64,000 nt of DNA from Lentilitoribacter sp. Alg239-R112 (GCF_900537175.1 NZ_LS999833.1:124001-188000); one strand, 5' to 3'. Counted from the stretch's first letter, positions 1-8,656 are shown. Notes: a model not told the origin generated them from the letters alone. Numbers and translations are program-made.

Positions 1-194
1 CCCTTAGCGAGATTAATAACGCAATTGTTGATTTGGACACCATCACGCAACAAAACGCCGGGATGGTTGAAGAAACTACAGCTGCAACAGCATCGTTGAG
101 AGATGATGTAAATCAGCTTGTAGGGGCAATGGCGCAGTTCAAAACTAGACAGAATCCCCATTCTAGATCTGGTGGCTCGCAAGAGGCAGCTTAG
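1..194 (+). CDS. Methyl-accepting chemotaxis protein, C-terminal end (partial)
   Basis: The gene enters from the left edge and is read in frame from position 3 to a TAG at 192-194. The visible 63 residues include DTITQQNAGMVEETTAA, the typical late part of the second methylation helix of the cytoplasmic MCP signalling domain, then a Gln/Ser-rich tail after AQFK. The start, sensor domain and membrane segments lie outside the window, so the ligand cannot be inferred. The tail ends in QEAA and shows no clear CheR/CheB-tethering pentapeptide. A strong terminator follows about 65 bases downstream. Confidence 0.85.
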   Translation, partial: LSEINNAIVDLDTITQQNAGMVEETTAATASLRDDVNQLVGAMAQFKTRQNPHSRSGGSQEAA

Positions 195-258
195 CCATTG
201 CCCACAAATTTGTGGTCTGTCATTTCCCCCAAAAATGATCATGATCACAAGCGTAGAG

Positions 259-300
259 AGGGTGATGGACCCACATTGCACAAGGTCCATCACCCTTTTA
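259..300 (+). terminator. Rho-independent terminator of the chemoreceptor gene
   Basis: AGGGTGATGGACC (259-271) pairs perfectly with GGTCCATCACCCT (284-296). This gives a 13-bp stem with a 12-nt loop, followed by TTTTA. It lies between the chemoreceptor stop and the end of the convergent acetyltransferase gene. Confidence 0.88.
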
Positions 301-333
301 TTCATATCCTACATCGTCAACGTTAAAATCTCA

Positions 334-867
334 TCACCGCACTTTAGAATACATTTTACAATCCTTTGGCTCACCTAAATTATCAGGATGTGCAAACGTG
401 TATTCATATTCTAATCCACATTTTTCAATCACGCGTTGAGATCTGTGGTTATCTGCAAGGAAGTATATTTGCACACGATTGACACACTGCTGCGCTAAAG
501 CCCAATCGATGAGTGCACTAAGTGCTTCTGGCATGATGCCCTTTCCCCAGAAAGGCTTTGCAATGACGAAAGCAAAAGAAATATGATCGGACATAGAGTG
601 CATTCCTACCATGCCGATGGGTTCACTCTCATATTCGATGACAAATGGAAAGCTTTCCGCCCTCTCCCATTGTTTGATACAATGAGCTATCCACATCTCT
701 GACTGTCTCACATCAGTGCGAGGCTTCCAGCTAGTAAACTTTGCGACATCTGGATCGGTCATATAGGCATCATGCAATATAGCCGCGTCGGATAATCTTG
801 CTTTGCGCAAGATCAAACGCTCGGTTTCTATCCGTTCTGGTGGCTGGAATACATCTCTGTCTGACAT
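334..867 (-). CDS. GNAT family N-acetyltransferase (RimJ/RimL-like)
   Basis: A 177-residue protein with the N-terminal signature of RimJ/RimL-type acetyltransferases: ERLILRKARLSDA near residue 15, a mid-protein FVIAKPFWGKGIMPEALSAL (acetyl-CoA loop, residues 104-123), and a C-terminal NHRSQRVIEKCGLEYE (144-159) where N-S-R and the GF/GL turn are typical. The family transfers acetyl groups from acetyl-CoA to amines, including protein N-termini and antibiotics; the substrate here is unknown. The ATG is preceded by a GGAAAG-like ribosome site. It is transcribed away from the MFS gene and converges on the chemoreceptor terminator. Confidence 0.85.
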   Translation of the reverse strand: MSDRDVFQPPERIETERLILRKARLSDAAILHDAYMTDPDVAKFTSWKPRTDVRQSEMWIAHCIKQWERAESFPFVIEYESEPIGMVGMHSMSDHISFAFVIAKPFWGKGIMPEALSALIDWALAQQCVNRVQIYFLADNHRSQRVIEKCGLEYEYTFAHPDNLGEPKDCKMYSKVR

Positions 868-1090
868 ACTTTATACTTTCCAAGTAACCTACTCAGTAGA
901 GCATCAGACCACACTGCAATCGAACTCTTGCTTCCATTCGAATTCAGACTTTTGATAGGTCCATCATTGTCTCTTATTGATCTTCGTTATGTTATCTCTC
1001 AATAACCCTCTTGAGCTTTTGACAATGGAGTTTAGTGTGCAACATATGTCTTACTCAACATCATCTTTCAGGTGATTCGCAGGTAATCTC

Positions 1091-2374
1091 ATGAAGAAAA
1101 ACCTTTTTCCGCTCTTAGCACTATTATCCGGCTCTGGCTTCCTGTTCTTTGCCGGTGGTATCAATGGGTTGATCCTGCCCATTCGCGGTGCTGATGAAGG
1201 GTTTTCCACCTTCTCACTTGGTCTCTTGGGTACGGGTTGGTCGGTGGGATACATTTTGGGCTGTATCTATGCCCCGCGCTTGGTCTCGCAAGTTGGACAT
1301 GTGCGGTCCTTCGGAGCTATGGCAGCAGTTGCTTCGCTGTCGGTTCTGCTCTCGGCTTTGATCATTTCTCCTGCGGCATGGATCATATTGCGCTCGCTGG
1401 CGGGCTTTGCCTTTGCCGGTGCTGCGATGATTGTGGAAGGTTGGCTCACAGATAAAACCGATGCAAAGTCGCGCGGTTCCGTTTTTGGTATCTACACGAT
1501 GGTCAATCTGGCGGCCTCGACAATGGGCCAAGTTTCGCTTGCCGTAAGCGGCTCAATTGGCGTTGAGATATTTATTTTAGCCGGAATATTTTACTCGCTT
1601 GCGTTGCTACCAACCGCAGTTTCTGCCTCAGTTACACCCACACCCATTGTGGAAGCAAAGCTGGACATCAAAGAACTTTGGCGAAATTCACCGATTGCCA
1701 TCGTCGCGATTTTATTTGTAGGCATATCTAATGGTGCATTTGGAACGCTTGGCGCAGTATATGCAAAAGACATTGGCCTTAGCATTACTGAAATTTCCAT
1801 ATTTATGAGCATCCCTATTTTAGCCGGTGCTTTGGCACAAGTTCCAATCGGCTATCTGTCTGATCACATGGATCGCAGAATAGTATTGATGGGAGTTTGC
1901 GCCGTTGCGCTTGTCGCGGACGTGGCGTTTGTCATGTCTTCACCCGATAATGTCACACATCTTATTATATTGGCCGCAGTCTTTGGTTCCACGATTTTTT
2001 CAATGCACCCTATTCTGATAGCCCATGCAAACGACCACGCGGCACCTGGCTCTTCACTTAGGGTATCTGGTGGACTACTTCTCATGCTCGGTATTGGTTC
2101 CGTCATCGGGCCAATCGTTGCAGGTATTCTCATGTCCGTAGAAGGACCATCTGGACTGTTTATCCTCATCACTGCAGCTCATGCGGTCATTATTTTATTT
2201 ACGGTCGCGCGAACCTTGATCCGAGATGCGGTTGACAGGAAAGACAAAGGCTACTTCATTTTCCTCAACCCAACCCGGAATTCTACGCCTCAAACATCAG
2301 TTTTATCGGGCATATCAACCGAAGAGACGATTGAAGAAGAGGATAAGTCAGATGAAAGTGACACGAAATCCTAA
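1091..2374 (+). CDS. MFS transporter (YcaD-like)
   Basis: A 427-residue membrane protein with about 12 predicted hydrophobic segments in two six-helix halves. The first half carries RLVSQVGHVRS at the loop 2-3 position and EGWLTDKTDAKSRGSVFGIY after TM4-5. The second half carries YLSDHMDRRIVL, the repeat of the MFS motif A. The pattern resembles the YcaD/UPF0226 branch of major facilitator transporters, whose substrates are unknown. The last 25 residues are acidic and cytosolic (EETIEEEDKSDESD), an unusual tail. The TRIC channel gene starts 38 bases downstream on the same strand, so the two are probably cotranscribed. Confidence 0.85.
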   Translation: MKKNLFPLLALLSGSGFLFFAGGINGLILPIRGADEGFSTFSLGLLGTGWSVGYILGCIYAPRLVSQVGHVRSFGAMAAVASLSVLLSALIISPAAWIILRSLAGFAFAGAAMIVEGWLTDKTDAKSRGSVFGIYTMVNLAASTMGQVSLAVSGSIGVEIFILAGIFYSLALLPTAVSASVTPTPIVEAKLDIKELWRNSPIAIVAILFVGISNGAFGTLGAVYAKDIGLSITEISIFMSIPILAGALAQVPIGYLSDHMDRRIVLMGVCAVALVADVAFVMSSPDNVTHLIILAAVFGSTIFSMHPILIAHANDHAAPGSSLRVSGGLLLMLGIGSVIGPIVAGILMSVEGPSGLFILITAAHAVIILFTVARTLIRDAVDRKDKGYFIFLNPTRNSTPQTSVLSGISTEETIEEEDKSDESDTKS

Positions 2375-2412
2375 GTAACTAGCACTTATATGAAAATCGT
2401 TTATGGTGTCCG

Positions 2413-3045
2413 ATGATGTCACTATTAACACTACCCTCGCTGGATTCAATCCTCATTATTCTGACCGTTATCGCGACTGCTGTTATGGCGGCATCGGCTG
2501 CCTTGCAAGGTGTGCGGCAGGGTTTTGATCCATTTGGCACCACCGTATTAGCGGTTGTAACCGCTGTTGGTGGTGGCACATTTCGTGATATGTTAGTGGG
2601 CTCCACACCTGTTTTCTGGCTTAATGATATGACCTATTTATCTGTAGCCATACCCATTGGCCTACTGACCTATTTTCTGGGCAGTAAGTTAGAAGCTGGT
2701 GGTGGGCATCGACTGACGATTTTGCTATATCTGGATGCAATCGGCCTTGCACTGTTTACGCTTGTGGGCGTGGAAGTTGCATTAGCTCATGAATTATCAT
2801 TCCTGCCGGCCGTGATATTGGGTTGCACAACAGGCGTTGTCGGCGGCATGTTGCGCGATCTTTTGTGTGGGCAACAACCGGTCATCCTAAAGCAAGATCT
2901 TTATGCTACAATCTCTCTATTAGGTGGCGGCGTATTCATTATTGCATTGGACTATACACCACCGGAGCTGAGCCTTACGATCGCATTCCTTTTCATGGTG
3001 ATCTTTCGCTTTATTGTGATTTTTCAGAAGCGAAAAGTAACTTAA
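2413..3045 (+). CDS. TRIC-family cation channel (UPF0126/YadS-like)
   Basis: A 210-residue membrane protein with two copies of the glycine-rich UPF0126 repeat. The first is residues 26-66, with FDPFGTTVLAVVTAVGGGTFRDML. The second is about residues 125-155, with the parallel VILGCTTGVVGGMLRDLL. The GGG..RD(M/L)L core in both repeats is the hallmark of prokaryotic TRIC channels, which form trimeric potassium/monovalent-cation pores. About seven hydrophobic helices fit the family. Start codons at 2413 and 2416 are both possible. It ends ten bases before the convergent aldolase gene. Confidence 0.88.
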   Translation: MMSLLTLPSLDSILIILTVIATAVMAASAALQGVRQGFDPFGTTVLAVVTAVGGGTFRDMLVGSTPVFWLNDMTYLSVAIPIGLLTYFLGSKLEAGGGHRLTILLYLDAIGLALFTLVGVEVALAHELSFLPAVILGCTTGVVGGMLRDLLCGQQPVILKQDLYATISLLGGGVFIIALDYTPPELSLTIAFLFMVIFRFIVIFQKRKVT

Positions 3046-3054
3046 GCTTCAACT

Positions 3055-3813
3055 CTATTTCGCCCAATTTTGAGCTTCAGCAGCTTTTTCACCAAGCCAT
3101 AGAACATCATATCCGCATATCACTTTGTAACCCTTGGCGAAAAGCTCATCGACATAGTCTTTTGTCATCGCCACATTCCCTAAAGGTATGCCTGCCTTGT
3201 TCGCCACCTTTTCAATCCGAGTAATGGCTGCAATAACTTTTGGATGATTAAACTGCCCTGAAACACCAAGATCAGTCGACAAGTCAAACCTTGCAGGAAT
3301 TATTAGATCAACGCCCGGGACAGCGCAGATTTCATTTATGTTTTCAACACCTTCTTTTGTTTCTACCAACAGGCAACAAGCGACGTTTCCATCTGCCATT
3401 TCTTTATAATCCGACAGATTTTTCTGCCATCTAGATTGCGCCATGAAAGGACCAAACCCACGCACACCGACAGGCGGATAGTGAACAGAAGCGACGGCAC
3501 GCTTCGCATCTTCTGCATTTTTAGTCATTGGAAAAAGAATACCCTCAGCCCCCAGATCAAGCGCACGTTTAACCTCAACATGATCATTTTGTGTTACCCG
3601 CACCAATGGCGCGCAAGAGGTCCCTGCCGTAGCGGCAATCATGGCATGCGCAGAAGCTTGATCAATAGGCCCATGCTCGAAATCAATAATCACCGCGTCA
3701 CTACCGGCAGCGGCAATGGTCTGAGTAACCATGGGAGACGGGATAGAACAAAAGTGCGCCGTCAGTTTGGCGTCTTTTTCTGCCAACTTCTTCTTAAATG
3801 TGAACTCAGTCAT
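3055..3813 (-). CDS. HpcH/HpaI-family aldolase/citrate lyase-type enzyme
   Basis: A 252-residue TIM-barrel class II aldolase. Visible motifs are DFEHGPID (residues 45-52, catalytic His), PLVRVTQND (conserved Arg), VETKEGVENI (metal-binding Glu) and IIPARFDLSTDLG (metal-binding Asp and the GxxDL loop). Family members cleave or form 2-keto-3-deoxy or 4-hydroxy-2-oxo acids with a divalent metal and pyruvate enolate. No pathway partner is adjacent, so the substrate cannot be named. It sits just downstream of the YafY-type regulator on the same strand (22-base gap) and may be cotranscribed with it. Confidence 0.85.
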   Translation of the reverse strand: MTEFTFKKKLAEKDAKLTAHFCSIPSPMVTQTIAAAGSDAVIIDFEHGPIDQASAHAMIAATAGTSCAPLVRVTQNDHVEVKRALDLGAEGILFPMTKNAEDAKRAVASVHYPPVGVRGFGPFMAQSRWQKNLSDYKEMADGNVACCLLVETKEGVENINEICAVPGVDLIIPARFDLSTDLGVSGQFNHPKVIAAITRIEKVANKAGIPLGNVAMTKDYVDELFAKGYKVICGYDVLWLGEKAAEAQNWAK

Positions 3814-3835
3814 AATTGCCTCTTAGATTACCGCT

Positions 3836-4453
3836 TTAATCAAAGCACTTTGCAGAAATATTTAAATCGGCGCAATCACACAATTTTACAGGTGTATTAG
3901 GTTCAAGCGCGTCAATCACCTGCCACTCATCATTGGCATGAATAAGGCTGATGGGGTGAATAGCGCGCGGCGACGTTGACCTTGCATTAATGCGCACTAT
4001 ATTTTTTTGATCAATGGCTTGGGCAAATGCGGCTATGCGTGGGTCAGGTTCAGGCAAATTGTCTGACGCAAATTGGTATTTCTGCTGTGTTGTTTTCACC
4101 CGTTCACGCACAATATCCGGCAAAGATTCAACAAGCTTGCTACGTGCGCGATTGGCAGCTGATGCTAAACCAAGCTCTTCAAGTTCAGGAATAGGTTTGG
4201 ATAAGATTATGGCCAGTGCCATGGCTTCATCTGCGGCAAGCCCCGTGAGCCGTGTGCGATAATTAAAACCAAGCTCGATGCCGCCCTGATTTCCTTGCAG
4301 AACAACAATTGGCAGCCCTGCTTCCGTCATTGCATCCACATCACGCATAATCGTGCGGCGCGTAACCTCAAGTTCTTGAGACAATTCAAGGCTGGTCATC
4401 CGGCCTCGGTTTTGCAGAAGCAACATGATTTGCAACAATCGCGCAGCACGCAT
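3836..4453 (-). CDS. YafY/DeoR-type HTH transcriptional regulator
   Basis: About 205 residues starting MRAARLLQIMLLLQNRG, followed by SLELSQELEVTRRTIMRDVDAM, a textbook HTH_11 winged helix of the YafY group. After it comes the linker GLPIVVLQGNQGGIEL and a shortened effector region with little of the usual WYL domain, so the C-terminal half is atypical. The ATG at 4451-4453 is chosen because the protein family begins there and because a perfect 9-bp palindrome lies just upstream (4474-4494). An ATG-like start farther out would place that operator inside the gene. It is divergent from the SRPBCC gene, a common arrangement. Confidence 0.85.
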   Translation of the reverse strand: MRAARLLQIMLLLQNRGRMTSLELSQELEVTRRTIMRDVDAMTEAGLPIVVLQGNQGGIELGFNYRTRLTGLAADEAMALAIILSKPIPELEELGLASAANRARSKLVESLPDIVRERVKTTQQKYQFASDNLPEPDPRIAAFAQAIDQKNIVRINARSTSPRAIHPISLIHANDEWQVIDALEPNTPVKLCDCADLNISAKCFD

Positions 4454-4473
4454 TTTTATGAGTCCCCTCTCAA

Positions 4474-4494
4474 ATATGACATAAGATGTCATAT
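4474..4494. promoter_or_regulatory. Probable operator of the YafY-type regulator
   Basis: ATATGACAT (4474-4482), spacer AAG, ATGTCATAT (4486-4494): a perfect inverted repeat with 9-bp arms. It sits 21 bases upstream of the regulator ATG and 42 bases upstream of the SRPBCC ATG, in the only space between the divergent genes. Autoregulation plus control of the SRPBCC pair is the simplest reading (inference). Confidence 0.6.
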
Positions 4495-4535
4495 AAGGGT
4501 GTTTATATGAAACAGTCAATCAACGAGGAAACGCA

Positions 4536-4973
4536 ATGAATTACATAGAATTTTCAAGCAAGATTGACGCAACGCCTGCCGTTATCTGGGATATATTAAC
4601 TGATAAAGACCAACTCCTTGCCGGCAACGTGGGCATAACCCGCCTTGAGGGTGATATTCGGCTAGGCAACAAAATTAAGCTCTGGGCGGAAGTTGGCGGT
4701 GATCGCGCTTTCCCTATCAAGATTATTGAAATGGATATGAACAAAAAAATGGTTTGGCAGGGTGGCATGCCTCTTGGACTGTTTACTGGCACAAGACAAT
4801 TTAACATTACACAAGATGGCAATGGTTCTATCTTTCATCTGCGCGAAGATTATACTGGGTTGCTCACCAACATGATCAGAAAATCCATGCCAGACATGAA
4901 CCCGTCATTTGAGAAATTTGTTGTAGGTGTGAAACGCCTTGCGGAAGCCAAAGCTGGAGAGACACAATCATGA
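4536..4973 (+). CDS. SRPBCC-domain protein
   Basis: A 145-residue START/SRPBCC-like protein. It starts YIEFSSKIDATPAVIWDILTD, the usual first strand and helix, and continues with GNKIKLWAEVGGDRAFPIKIIEM and the GTRQFNI strand, ending in the long C-terminal helix FEKFVVGVKRLAEAKAG. The fold makes a deep hydrophobic pocket for lipids or small aromatics; no catalytic residue identifies a reaction. It is divergent from the YafY-type regulator and overlaps the next gene by four bases (ATGA), so the two are translationally coupled. Confidence 0.85.
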   Translation: MNYIEFSSKIDATPAVIWDILTDKDQLLAGNVGITRLEGDIRLGNKIKLWAEVGGDRAFPIKIIEMDMNKKMVWQGGMPLGLFTGTRQFNITQDGNGSIFHLREDYTGLLTNMIRKSMPDMNPSFEKFVVGVKRLAEAKAGETQS

Positions 4974-5398
4974 GCATGATTACCTATGGCACCGGAGAGC
5001 CAGACGACCCCTGGATTTTAAAGACACCACCACTCAGTTCGGAGTATCTGGCGTGGAAAGATGAAAGCCTGACCCCTCCTGCTCTCGTTATTCAAGTGGG
5101 CAAAACCAAACTTTCCTATCAGTTACGCTGCATTGAAGATTTGCATCAAATGCTGGTTGCGCGAGGCGATTGGATGTTGCTTGGCAATGCCGATGAAGGC
5201 AAACCGGTCAAAGACGATAGTGTCGAAGCGTGGGCAAGATCAGAAGATAATCCGGTAGGCGGTTACTATGGTTTGCGAAAGGGCTACCGTGGACGCTTTG
5301 CCAATTACGTACCACCTGTTCTCGAATTATTGGGACTTGTTGAACTGGAGCATGAAAAGCGAGGCAACCGGGTACGAGCTGATCAAATCCCCCAGTAA
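4970..5398 (+). CDS. Conserved hypothetical protein (possibly DUF6855)
   Basis: A soluble 142-residue protein. It begins TYGTGEPDDPWILKTPPLSSEY and contains LVIQVGKTKLSYQLRCIEDLHQML, a GDWMLLG turn, and a well-conserved-looking block VGGYYGLRKGYRGRFANYVPPVLE. The pattern recalls an uncharacterised family found beside SRPBCC and YafY-type regulators in rhizobia (DUF6855 from memory, unverified). No function can be assigned. The start overlaps the SRPBCC stop as ATGA, so it belongs to the same operon. Confidence 0.75.
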   Translation: MSMITYGTGEPDDPWILKTPPLSSEYLAWKDESLTPPALVIQVGKTKLSYQLRCIEDLHQMLVARGDWMLLGNADEGKPVKDDSVEAWARSEDNPVGGYYGLRKGYRGRFANYVPPVLELLGLVELEHEKRGNRVRADQIPQ

Positions 5399-5492
5399 CT
5401 ATTAATAATCAATCATATAGGTTTCATTAACCAAGCTCCCCAATAATAAGAGTACCTGACTTACACATAAAATAACATAGCATCAGGTGTTT

Positions 5493-5555
5493 ATGGGGAA
5501 AACTATGTCACTGGTTAATAATAACTTTACGGGCTGTCAACTTGCGCTTCCTTAA
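5493..5555 (+). other. Possible 20-codon leader reading frame upstream of the cytochrome peroxidase
   Basis: An ATG at 5493 opens a 20-codon frame (MGKTMSLVNN...) that ends at TAA 5553-5555, 11 bases past the proposed TTG start of the peroxidase in another frame. CAGGTG lies a few bases before this ATG, whereas the TTG has no obvious ribosome site. It may couple translation into the peroxidase or be fortuitous. Confidence 0.3.
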
Positions 5556-6573
5556 GGCAACATTGATCGCTATTGTCTTATCTTTTCTGACTGGCTGGGC
5601 ACCCTCATTTAGCGCAGCAACAACAGTCCGCGCCTCTATAGAAGAACTTAAATTTCTATATAAGAGACCACGATTTACAGTGTTTGATGATGAATCCAGC
5701 TATAAACCTCAGATCGTAACATTGGGCAAAATGTTATTCTTTGACCCACGCTTGTCCAAAGCAAAAAATATGAGTTGTGCCACTTGTCACAATCCATCTT
5801 TCGGGTGGGAATCCCCTGTTGCCAAATCTATAGGTGCGATGAATGTGAAACTTAAACGCCACGCACCAACAGTGATAAACTTAACTGAAGCAAATCATCT
5901 TATCTGGGTTGGATCACAACTTTCTTTAGAAAAACAAATAGAAAGACCCATAATCAACTCTCAGGAAATGAATAACAATTTTGATGACCTTGTAAAACGA
6001 CTACGCAAAATAAAAAGTTATAATAAATGGTTTCGCAGATATTTTCCGAAGCAAGGCTTAACAGAAGATACAATAATAGAATCATTAACTACATTTGTAC
6101 GGATTTTACAAAGTGGGCGCGCGCCATTTGATCGCTGGATTGAAGGAGATGAAGCAGCTATTTCTCCACAGGCAAAAACAGGATTTGAGCTATTCAATAA
6201 CAAGTTTGGCTGTGCAAACTGCCATACTGGATGGAGTTTTTCCGATCACGCCTTACATGAAGTAGGGAGTACCAACGACGAGACTGGTTCAACCAATCAA
6301 GATCAACTAGATTCATATCTGGAGAGCGGATTCAAGACATCTGGGCTGCGCGAAATATCCTCACGAGCGCCTTATATGCACAATGGTGCAATCGAAACAT
6401 TGGAAGATGTAGTCGATCTTTATGCTGAAGGCAGCCAAAGAAGAGAAGTCCGTACAAGCTTAATCAAACCGTTTAACGCAACCCCCGAAGAAAAACGGGC
6501 ACTTATCGCATTTCTAAAAACGCTTACATCTGATGGACAGCACTTTCAAACACCAATGTTGCCGGCGGATTGA
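5542..6573 (+). CDS. Di-haem cytochrome c peroxidase (MauG/CcpA family)
   Basis: A 343-residue exported protein. An N-terminal signal peptide (RFLKATLIAIVLSFLTGWAP, cleaved near FSA-A) is followed by two c-type haem sites, CATCH (C79, C82, H83) and CANCH (C224, C227, H228). LGKMLFFDPRLS precedes the first site, and APYMHNGAIETL supplies the distal Met region near residue 280. This is the layout of bacterial di-haem peroxidases that reduce H2O2 in the periplasm with electrons from cytochrome c. The only start that gives a clean signal peptide is TTG at 5542. The next gene's ATG overlaps this stop (TGATG), linking it to a sensor kinase. Confidence 0.88.
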   Translation: MRFLKATLIAIVLSFLTGWAPSFSAATTVRASIEELKFLYKRPRFTVFDDESSYKPQIVTLGKMLFFDPRLSKAKNMSCATCHNPSFGWESPVAKSIGAMNVKLKRHAPTVINLTEANHLIWVGSQLSLEKQIERPIINSQEMNNNFDDLVKRLRKIKSYNKWFRRYFPKQGLTEDTIIESLTTFVRILQSGRAPFDRWIEGDEAAISPQAKTGFELFNNKFGCANCHTGWSFSDHALHEVGSTNDETGSTNQDQLDSYLESGFKTSGLREISSRAPYMHNGAIETLEDVVDLYAEGSQRREVRTSLIKPFNATPEEKRALIAFLKTLTSDGQHFQTPMLPAD

Positions 6574-8540
6574 TGACAAAAGTAAAAGACGTAAAAACAC
6601 GTTCTGTAAAGCACTTGCTAAGCATCCCGATATTGATCTTGATCACTGTCTCCTTTTTAACGCTTAGCAGTATAGCATATTATGCCTTCTCCCTTTCAGA
6701 AACGAGCACTCAACTCATAAATGAAGCTATTTCATCGGAAGAGTATGCGGATCGAATTATTACAGACGAGCAGAACATTTACAGGCTTGTCGCTTCCACA
6801 TTTGATATGACGTCTATTAGCAATCAAGATACCATTAGTGATTACTATTATATGCATTCCAGATCATTAAAGATGCATATTGACCTACTTATGGAAACCA
6901 CGTCTGACTTCCGTGTCAAAGAAGCGATGGCCGAAATCTTCACGGATCTTCAAGAATTACGCAAAAATACCAAAATCATACTCGGAATTGAGAAATCCAA
7001 ATTCATCCCCACCCAATATTATTATGAGAATGTAAGAGCCAACATAACACAGAGGTTGCACAAAGTATCTGCCCTGGCTCGACGAGACTTGGTAGAATAC
7101 ACAACAAACTCACAGATACAATTCAAACAAAACCTCAAAATGATCACAACGGCATTGTTCATTGTACTGGCTGTAATTGCCTATATTGCATACATGCGCG
7201 CGACGCGTATTTCTGTATTGCTGAAAGATTTGTCAAAACAGATGAGTGAAATTCGCAAAGGCAAATACGACACAGAAATTCCAGCGACCATTCGGCACGA
7301 CGAGATAGGAACTATGGCACGCAACCTGCAACATTTTGCACAAAGTCTAGCCCAGCTTGACGATGCGAAAGTTAAAGCCGAAGATGCCAACAAGGCAAAA
7401 TCCGAATTTCTTGCCAATATGAGCCATGAGATCCGGACACCGATGAACGGCATTCTGGGTATGGCCGAGTTACTTTCAACATCGACCCTAACTTCAAAAC
7501 AAAAGATGTTCACTGATATTATTGTAAGATCGGGCAAATCGCTTGTTGCAATTATCAATGATATTTTAGACTTCTCCAAACTTGGTGCTGGTCAGATGAC
7601 CCTTGAGAATGAATCTTTTCATCTGGGCAAAGCGATCATGGATGTGATTACGCTGTTCTCGGCAAAAGCTGGTGAAAAAGATCTGGAGATTATCGTGCGT
7701 ATGGAACCTGGCATGCCCGTTAACCTGATTGGCGATGCAGGTCGCTTGCGGCAAATCATGTCTAACCTTATCGGTAACGCCATAAAATTTACAGAGGAAG
7801 GCCATATATACCTTGAAATTGGCAAATTTGAACCCAGTGACCCTAAAAAGTTCGGGCTGAAAATCAGTATCACTGACACTGGTATAGGCATTCCCAAAGA
7901 AAATCTTTCAACGGTATTTGAGCAGTTCTCGCAGGTTGATACAACCGCAACTCGAAAACACGAGGGAACTGGACTTGGGTTGGCAATTTCATCTTCCTTT
8001 GTCAAACTTATGGGTGGCCATATCTGGGTAGAGAGCGAGGAAGGCAAAGGCGCCTCATTCCAGTTTACACTTGAACTTCCCATTGATGAAAGCCTACCAG
8101 TTAGCACACACATATATGATGATCATCTAGCGAATAAGCGCGTACTCATCATCGATGACAATCCATTAAAAAGACAGATCTATACTGAACACATGGAGCT
8201 TGGAAAAATTGATAGTGCTGCAGTTGCATCGGGTGGCGAGGCGCTCGAGTTTTTGTCTGCTGCTCAAGCACGTAATATCCGTCCAGATGTCATATTACTC
8301 AGCTATGAAATGAAAACCGACATAAACGGCCCTGCACTCCTTGAGCGCTTAAATGCAAATGAGCAAACAAGAGACATTCCTGTTATCGTCTTTGTATTGA
8401 CGAAAAACTTGAGTGACGAAAAGCTTGTAAATAATATCAGCACAGCAAGAACTCTTGTTAAACCGACGCCGCGACCGGTCATATACAGAGCCATAAAGCA
8501 AGTATTGGATGGTACCGAGCGCTCCACAAGAGCTGCATAA
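6573..8540 (+). CDS. Hybrid sensor histidine kinase with pseudo-receiver domain
   Basis: A 655-residue membrane kinase. TM1 is about residues 14-37 and is followed by a periplasmic helical sensor of about 150 residues (38-187). TM2 is about 188-208, then a HAMP linker, HisKA with SHEIRTPMNG (His285), and an ATPase domain with NLIGNAIKFT, DTGIGIP and GTGLGLAIS. A receiver-like domain (522-645) keeps the acidic pair D528/D529 and the KP lysine K630. The phosphoacceptor position reads ILLSYEMK, with Ser577 instead of Asp, so the receiver probably cannot be phosphorylated. ATG 6573 overlaps the peroxidase stop. No cognate response regulator is adjacent. Confidence 0.9.
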   Translation: MTKVKDVKTRSVKHLLSIPILILITVSFLTLSSIAYYAFSLSETSTQLINEAISSEEYADRIITDEQNIYRLVASTFDMTSISNQDTISDYYYMHSRSLKMHIDLLMETTSDFRVKEAMAEIFTDLQELRKNTKIILGIEKSKFIPTQYYYENVRANITQRLHKVSALARRDLVEYTTNSQIQFKQNLKMITTALFIVLAVIAYIAYMRATRISVLLKDLSKQMSEIRKGKYDTEIPATIRHDEIGTMARNLQHFAQSLAQLDDAKVKAEDANKAKSEFLANMSHEIRTPMNGILGMAELLSTSTLTSKQKMFTDIIVRSGKSLVAIINDILDFSKLGAGQMTLENESFHLGKAIMDVITLFSAKAGEKDLEIIVRMEPGMPVNLIGDAGRLRQIMSNLIGNAIKFTEEGHIYLEIGKFEPSDPKKFGLKISITDTGIGIPKENLSTVFEQFSQVDTTATRKHEGTGLGLAISSSFVKLMGGHIWVESEEGKGASFQFTLELPIDESLPVSTHIYDDHLANKRVLIIDDNPLKRQIYTEHMELGKIDSAAVASGGEALEFLSAAQARNIRPDVILLSYEMKTDINGPALLERLNANEQTRDIPVIVFVLTKNLSDEKLVNNISTARTLVKPTPRPVIYRAIKQVLDGTERSTRAA

Positions 8541-8572
8541 TAACCAGTGCTGATCTCTCAGTTGCGAAATAA

Positions 8573-8601
8573 TGTCGCTGCGAAGTGATGTCACAGCGAC
8601 A
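8573..8601 (+). terminator. Hairpin after the hybrid kinase (possible terminator)
   Basis: TGTCGCTG (8573-8580) pairs perfectly with CAGCGACA (8594-8601). The loop itself contains GTGATGTCAC. No T-run follows directly (ccataaaagg), so it may be a processing or regulatory hairpin in the leader of the cytochrome gene rather than a terminator. Confidence 0.4.
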
Positions 8602-8656
8602 CCATAAAAGGTTTTATTTAGTTTCATCGCGATATCACGACCACATTGGAGACAAC

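Noticed and set aside
7181-8113. Long antisense frames inside the hybrid kinase gene
   Set aside because: They lie opposite the conserved HisKA and ATPase domains, show no family motifs or ribosome sites, and arise from codon bias on the other strand.
8585-8656. Extended N-terminus of the cytochrome c gene
   Set aside because: The upstream in-frame start gives 24 polar residues before the signal peptide, whereas ATG 8657 begins the signal peptide directly after TTGGAG.
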